From NCBI GenBank assembly GCA_016793185.1, contig JAEUIK010000007.1, positions 1-17,318 on the forward strand: DNA of 17,318 bases, given 5' to 3'. The notes below the pieces were generated by a model. The model was given only the letters and a program-made list of their open reading frames with translations, was not told the DNA's origin and did not search any database. This document shows positions 15,060 to 17,318 of this stretch, one piece after another. The translations under genes and the position numbers were made by a program. Each line of letters begins with the position of its first letter. Position 1 is the stretch's first letter. The DNA is from Planctomycetaceae bacterium (GTDB taxonomy: Bacteria > Planctomycetota > Planctomycetia > Pirellulales > JAEUIK01).

Positions 15060-16367
15060 GTGAAGTATCGATTCATCGTTCTCCTGCTCGCGATCTCGGT
15101 TCCGGCCTGCGGCCTTGCTCTCGCCGCCGAGCGTCCCAACGTCGTCCTGATCATCTCCGACGATCATGGCTGGGCCGATTACGGGTTCATGGGGCACCCG
15201 CAGATCAAGACGCCCCACATTGATCGACTCGCCCGCGAGGGGCTGGCGTTCGATCGCGGGTACGTGCCGTCGAGCCTCTGCTGCCCGAGTCTGGCGTCGA
15301 TCATCACCGGGCTGTATCCCCACCAGCATCGGGTGACGTCGAACGATCCGCCGCTGCCGCCGGGCCTGGCGCCCCGCGATTTCCACCAGTCGGAGGCCTT
15401 TCGCGCAGGGCGCGACGTGATGAACCGGCACCTCGCGGCTCACCCCACGCTCCCCAAACGGCTGGGCGAACTCGGCTACCTCAGCCTGCAGACCGGCAAG
15501 TGGTGGCAGGGGGATTATCGGCAGGGGGGCTTCACCCACGGCATGACGACCGGCGCGCGCCATGGCGACCAGGGGCTCGAGATCGGCCGGAAGACGATGC
15601 AGCCGATCTACGACTTCATCGCCGAGTCGCGCGCAGCGCGGCAGCCGTTTTTCGTCTGGTACGCGCCGATGCTCCCCCATGAACCGCATAACCCCCCCGA
15701 GCGGTTGCTGGAGAAGTACCTGAGCGTGGCTCCGTCGCCGCACGTGGCCCGCTATTGGGCGATGATCGAGTGGTTCGACGAGACCGTCGGCGCGCTGCTC
15801 CAGCACCTCGACGAACAGCAGCTCGCCGCGGATACGCTGGTGATCTACGTGGCCGACAACGGCTGGATCCAGAACGTCGACCGGCCGCATTCCGCTGCGC
15901 GGTCGAAGCAGTCCCCCTACGACGGCGGGATTCGAACCCCGATCCTGGTGCGCTGGCCGGCCCGGGTGCTGCGACCCTGGAAAGAGGGGCATCTGGCGCT
16001 GTCGCTCGACATCGTGCCGACGATCTTGCACGCGGCTGGCAGCCCCCCCGATGCGACGCTCCCCGGCGTCAGCCTGCTCGATTCCCAGGCCCTCGCGCGG
16101 CGAAAAGCCATCAGGGGCGAGTGCTTCACGCACAACGCGGTCGACCTGAACGAACCGAGCGCCAATCTGCGCTGGCGGTGGATCATCGACGGCGAATGGA
16201 AGCTGATCGTGCCCGATCCACGGAACGAGCCCGACCGGCAGATCGAACTCTATCGCCTCGCGACCGATCCGCACGAGCAGCAAGATCTCGCCGCGCGCGA
16301 GCCGCAGCGGGTGGCGGAATTGCGGGCAAAGCTGGACGCATGGTGGCAGCCAGCGCCCGACCGTTAG
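15060..16367 (+). CDS. Exported S1-family sulfatase with a CxPSL active-site motif
   Basis: The 435-residue protein has an N-terminal signal peptide (core about 5-22, likely cut near ALAAE) and then an alkaline-phosphatase-fold sulfatase domain. Metal ligands are visible in ISDDHG (Asp34, Asp35) and VADNG (Asp266, Asn267); TGKWW (145-149) and SKQSPYDGGIRTP (282-294, Lys283) fit the other active-site positions. The formylglycine region reads CCPSLASIITG (74-84): Cys74 can be the modified residue in C-x-P-S, but the next position, normally Arg, is Leu78. The late NLR...DGEWKLI and ELY.LATDPHEQ segments match the usual C-terminal subdomain. Members in planctomycetes act on sulfated polysaccharides in the periplasm or outside. 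The start is GTG 15060; AGAGG at 15041-15045 is rather far away, so the start is chosen mainly for the signal peptide. It overlaps the prepilin gene tail to tail by four bases. Confidence 0.9.
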   Translation: MKYRFIVLLLAISVPACGLALAAERPNVVLIISDDHGWADYGFMGHPQIKTPHIDRLAREGLAFDRGYVPSSLCCPSLASIITGLYPHQHRVTSNDPPLPPGLAPRDFHQSEAFRAGRDVMNRHLAAHPTLPKRLGELGYLSLQTGKWWQGDYRQGGFTHGMTTGARHGDQGLEIGRKTMQPIYDFIAESRAARQPFFVWYAPMLPHEPHNPPERLLEKYLSVAPSPHVARYWAMIEWFDETVGALLQHLDEQQLAADTLVIYVADNGWIQNVDRPHSAARSKQSPYDGGIRTPILVRWPARVLRPWKEGHLALSLDIVPTILHAAGSPPDATLPGVSLLDSQALARRKAIRGECFTHNAVDLNEPSANLRWRWIIDGEWKLIVPDPRNEPDRQIELYRLATDPHEQQDLAAREPQRVAELRAKLDAWWQPAPDR

Positions 16368-16615
16368 CGTGCGGACCGGTGCCTACGCGGGGAGTCATGT
16401 CCGGCCGATTCTGGCTCGACGGTGACCCGGCCTGGGCCGCTCGTTGCGCTGCTCGCCTTGTCGAACACCTCGCCCGCCAGGGCCGAGAGTTTCTGCGTGC
16501 CGGCGATGCCCACCATCGTCAGCAGCGAAAGGAGCAGGCAGTACTCGATCATCGCGGCGCCGCGACGTCGGCGCGCTCGGCGGTGGGCAGCAGTGACTGA
16601 TTGGCGATGCTTCAC
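16364..16615 (-). CDS. Flp-like type IVb prepilin (short pilin)
   Basis: From GTG at 16615 this encodes 83 residues. A very basic leader with the run RRARRRRG ends at Gly19 and is followed by AAMIEYCLLLSLLTMVGIAG, so a prepilin peptidase would cut after Gly19 and leave Glu at +5 and Tyr at +6, the signature of Flp/Fap pilins. One hydrophobic helix (about 22-40) follows, then KLSALAGEVFDKASS, as in Flp proteins. The polar, charged C-terminal 25 residues are longer than usual, and a Cys at +7 is unusual. The GTG start has no clear ribosome site; an ATG at Met22 would remove the leader and is therefore unlikely. It lies 46 bases downstream of the HAMP protein gene on the same strand. No tad assembly gene is in the window, so the secretion machinery must be elsewhere, or the protein is a solitary pseudopilin. 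Confidence 0.75.
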   Translation of the reverse strand: MKHRQSVTAAHRRARRRRGAAMIEYCLLLSLLTMVGIAGTQKLSALAGEVFDKASSATSGPGRVTVEPESAGHDSPRRHRSAR

Positions 16616-16661
16616 GGGAAACGACCTGGAACTAAGGTGCTGCGGCGCCGGGCACTCTGGT

Positions 16662-17153
16662 TCACGAGCCCGTCGATTCGGCCAGCGCCCCCGACTCGGT
16701 CTGGCTGGCGGCGCTCGGCCGGGATTCATGCGGGCTGGGGAGCAGTTCAATGGCCCCGCGGGCGGCCAGCGCCTGGAGCATCGCATTGAAGTCGTCGCGC
16801 AGGCCGAGCAATTCGTCGCCCTCGCGGAGCTTGATCAGGCGCACCGGACGCTCGGCCTCGACGTCCTTGACCGTCATCCGGAAGCGATAGATCGGGCCGG
16901 CGATGCGGTGGCAGTACTTGACGGCATCCCAAGCGAACGCCGGCGCCAGGACGAGCACGCAAAGCAGAATCGGATACTGCTCCGTGAAGAACTCGCGGTA
17001 CTGGTCGAGAAAACTCCCCTTATGGTTGAGCAATCGCCAGCAGAAGAGCAGGTTCCACACGGTAACCTGGTAGATGAAGCCGTAGCTTAGAATGCGGAGA
17101 AAGATCTGCCATTGGAAGGGATCGGTGACCTTCCGCACTCGCTGTTCGACCAT
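16662..17153 (-). CDS. Two-TM membrane protein with a HAMP domain and no effector
   Basis: The 163-residue product has two predicted membrane helices (about 17-42 and 59-78) separated by a short 16-residue loop, followed by a HAMP linker (about 80-133). The HAMP signatures are the early Pro87 in AGPIYRF and the second-helix motif GDELLGLRDDFNAML (112-126). After that only about 30 polar, Ser-rich residues remain, so there is no kinase, cyclase or chemoreceptor output domain. With so small an extracytoplasmic loop it may sense membrane state or a partner rather than a ligand. ATG 17153 has GAGGA eight to nine bases upstream. The frame is open for 45 codons further, to a stop at 17289-17291, but contains no ATG, GTG or TTG. 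It precedes the Flp-like prepilin gene and may be co-transcribed with it. Function unknown; HAMP call from motif. Confidence 0.8.
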   Translation of the reverse strand: MVEQRVRKVTDPFQWQIFLRILSYGFIYQVTVWNLLFCWRLLNHKGSFLDQYREFFTEQYPILLCVLVLAPAFAWDAVKYCHRIAGPIYRFRMTVKDVEAERPVRLIKLREGDELLGLRDDFNAMLQALAARGAIELLPSPHESRPSAASQTESGALAESTGS

Positions 17154-17318
17154 GCGACGTTCCTCGACCTCAAGGCGATCGAATTCCTGCCCCTCACTCG
17201 CGACGAGTATGCCGTCCGACCCCGCGCGGAATGATCCGTCGAGATCGAAGTGGTCACCCGTGCGACTACGCGCACTGACCGGTAGAGCCTAGCTCAGCGC
17301 GCGGGGTCGGCCGGTTCG
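17154..17318. other. Right-edge sequence without a supported gene
   Basis: No gene is supported in these 165 bases. A hairpin with outer stem GGTCA/TGACC (17252-17256 with 17276-17280) and inner stem GTGCG/CGCAC (17260-17264 with 17271-17275) is present. The promoter of the minus-strand HAMP-prepilin pair is expected here or just beyond the edge. Confidence 0.35.

Noticed and set aside
16608..16623. TGCTTCACGGGAAACG, a third parS-like sequence at the prepilin start
   Set aside because: It matches 13 of 16 bases but breaks the CACGTG core (CACGGG), which ParB contacts, and it overlaps the prepilin start codon.

Overview
The window is GC-rich chromosomal DNA, and the gene content fits a planctomycete, most likely of the Pirellulales type. 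The clues are an exported sulfatase of the S1 family, a secreted SGNH hydrolase and a secreted glycerophosphodiesterase, a GspA/ExeA-like ATPase, a Flp-like prepilin, long intergenic gaps, and many GTG or TTG starts. The assignment is an inference from gene content; no rRNA or marker tree is available here.

Layout. 1-207 is the tail of ribosome recycling factor (frr). Next come an exported glycerophosphodiester phosphodiesterase (+, 272-1150) and, convergent with it, a 6-phosphofructokinase (-, 1188-2324). A secreted SGNH hydrolase (+, 2521-3243) is divergent from the kinase. A minus-strand pair, a polyprenol-phosphate-type glycosyltransferase (5165-4416) followed by a UDP-glucuronate-4-epimerase-like enzyme (4345-3377), looks like a small polysaccharide operon. 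An MFS permease (+, 5499-6905) is divergent from that pair and convergent with the ExeA-like AAA ATPase (-, 6991-8571). trpF (+, 8758-9435) is followed by a 34-residue membrane peptide gene on the opposite strand (9432-9536), then by ahcY (+, 9814-11127) with a clear intrinsic terminator.

The centre-right holds a DUF1015 gene (11255-12565), a perfect-stem terminator, and the chromosome segregation pair parA-parB (12911-14631), whose genes overlap by four bases. One 15/16 match to the parS consensus lies just upstream of parA. Two weaker parS-like sites lie upstream of parA and beside the ahcY terminator. A tRNA-Pro(UGG) gene (14867-14941) with a plausible promoter follows. Then comes a sulfatase (15060-16367) whose formylglycine motif has Leu in place of the usual Arg. 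The right edge holds a minus-strand pair: a two-TM HAMP protein (17153-16662) and a short Flp-like prepilin (16615-16364).

Most genes are housekeeping or typical planctomycete accessory genes. I see no insertion sequence, CRISPR array, phage gene or obvious defence system. The observations I find most worth checking are a small family of covarying hairpins placed in two intergenic regions, the parS-like cluster, the sulfatase motif change, the 34-residue membrane peptide, and the HAMP-plus-prepilin pair.
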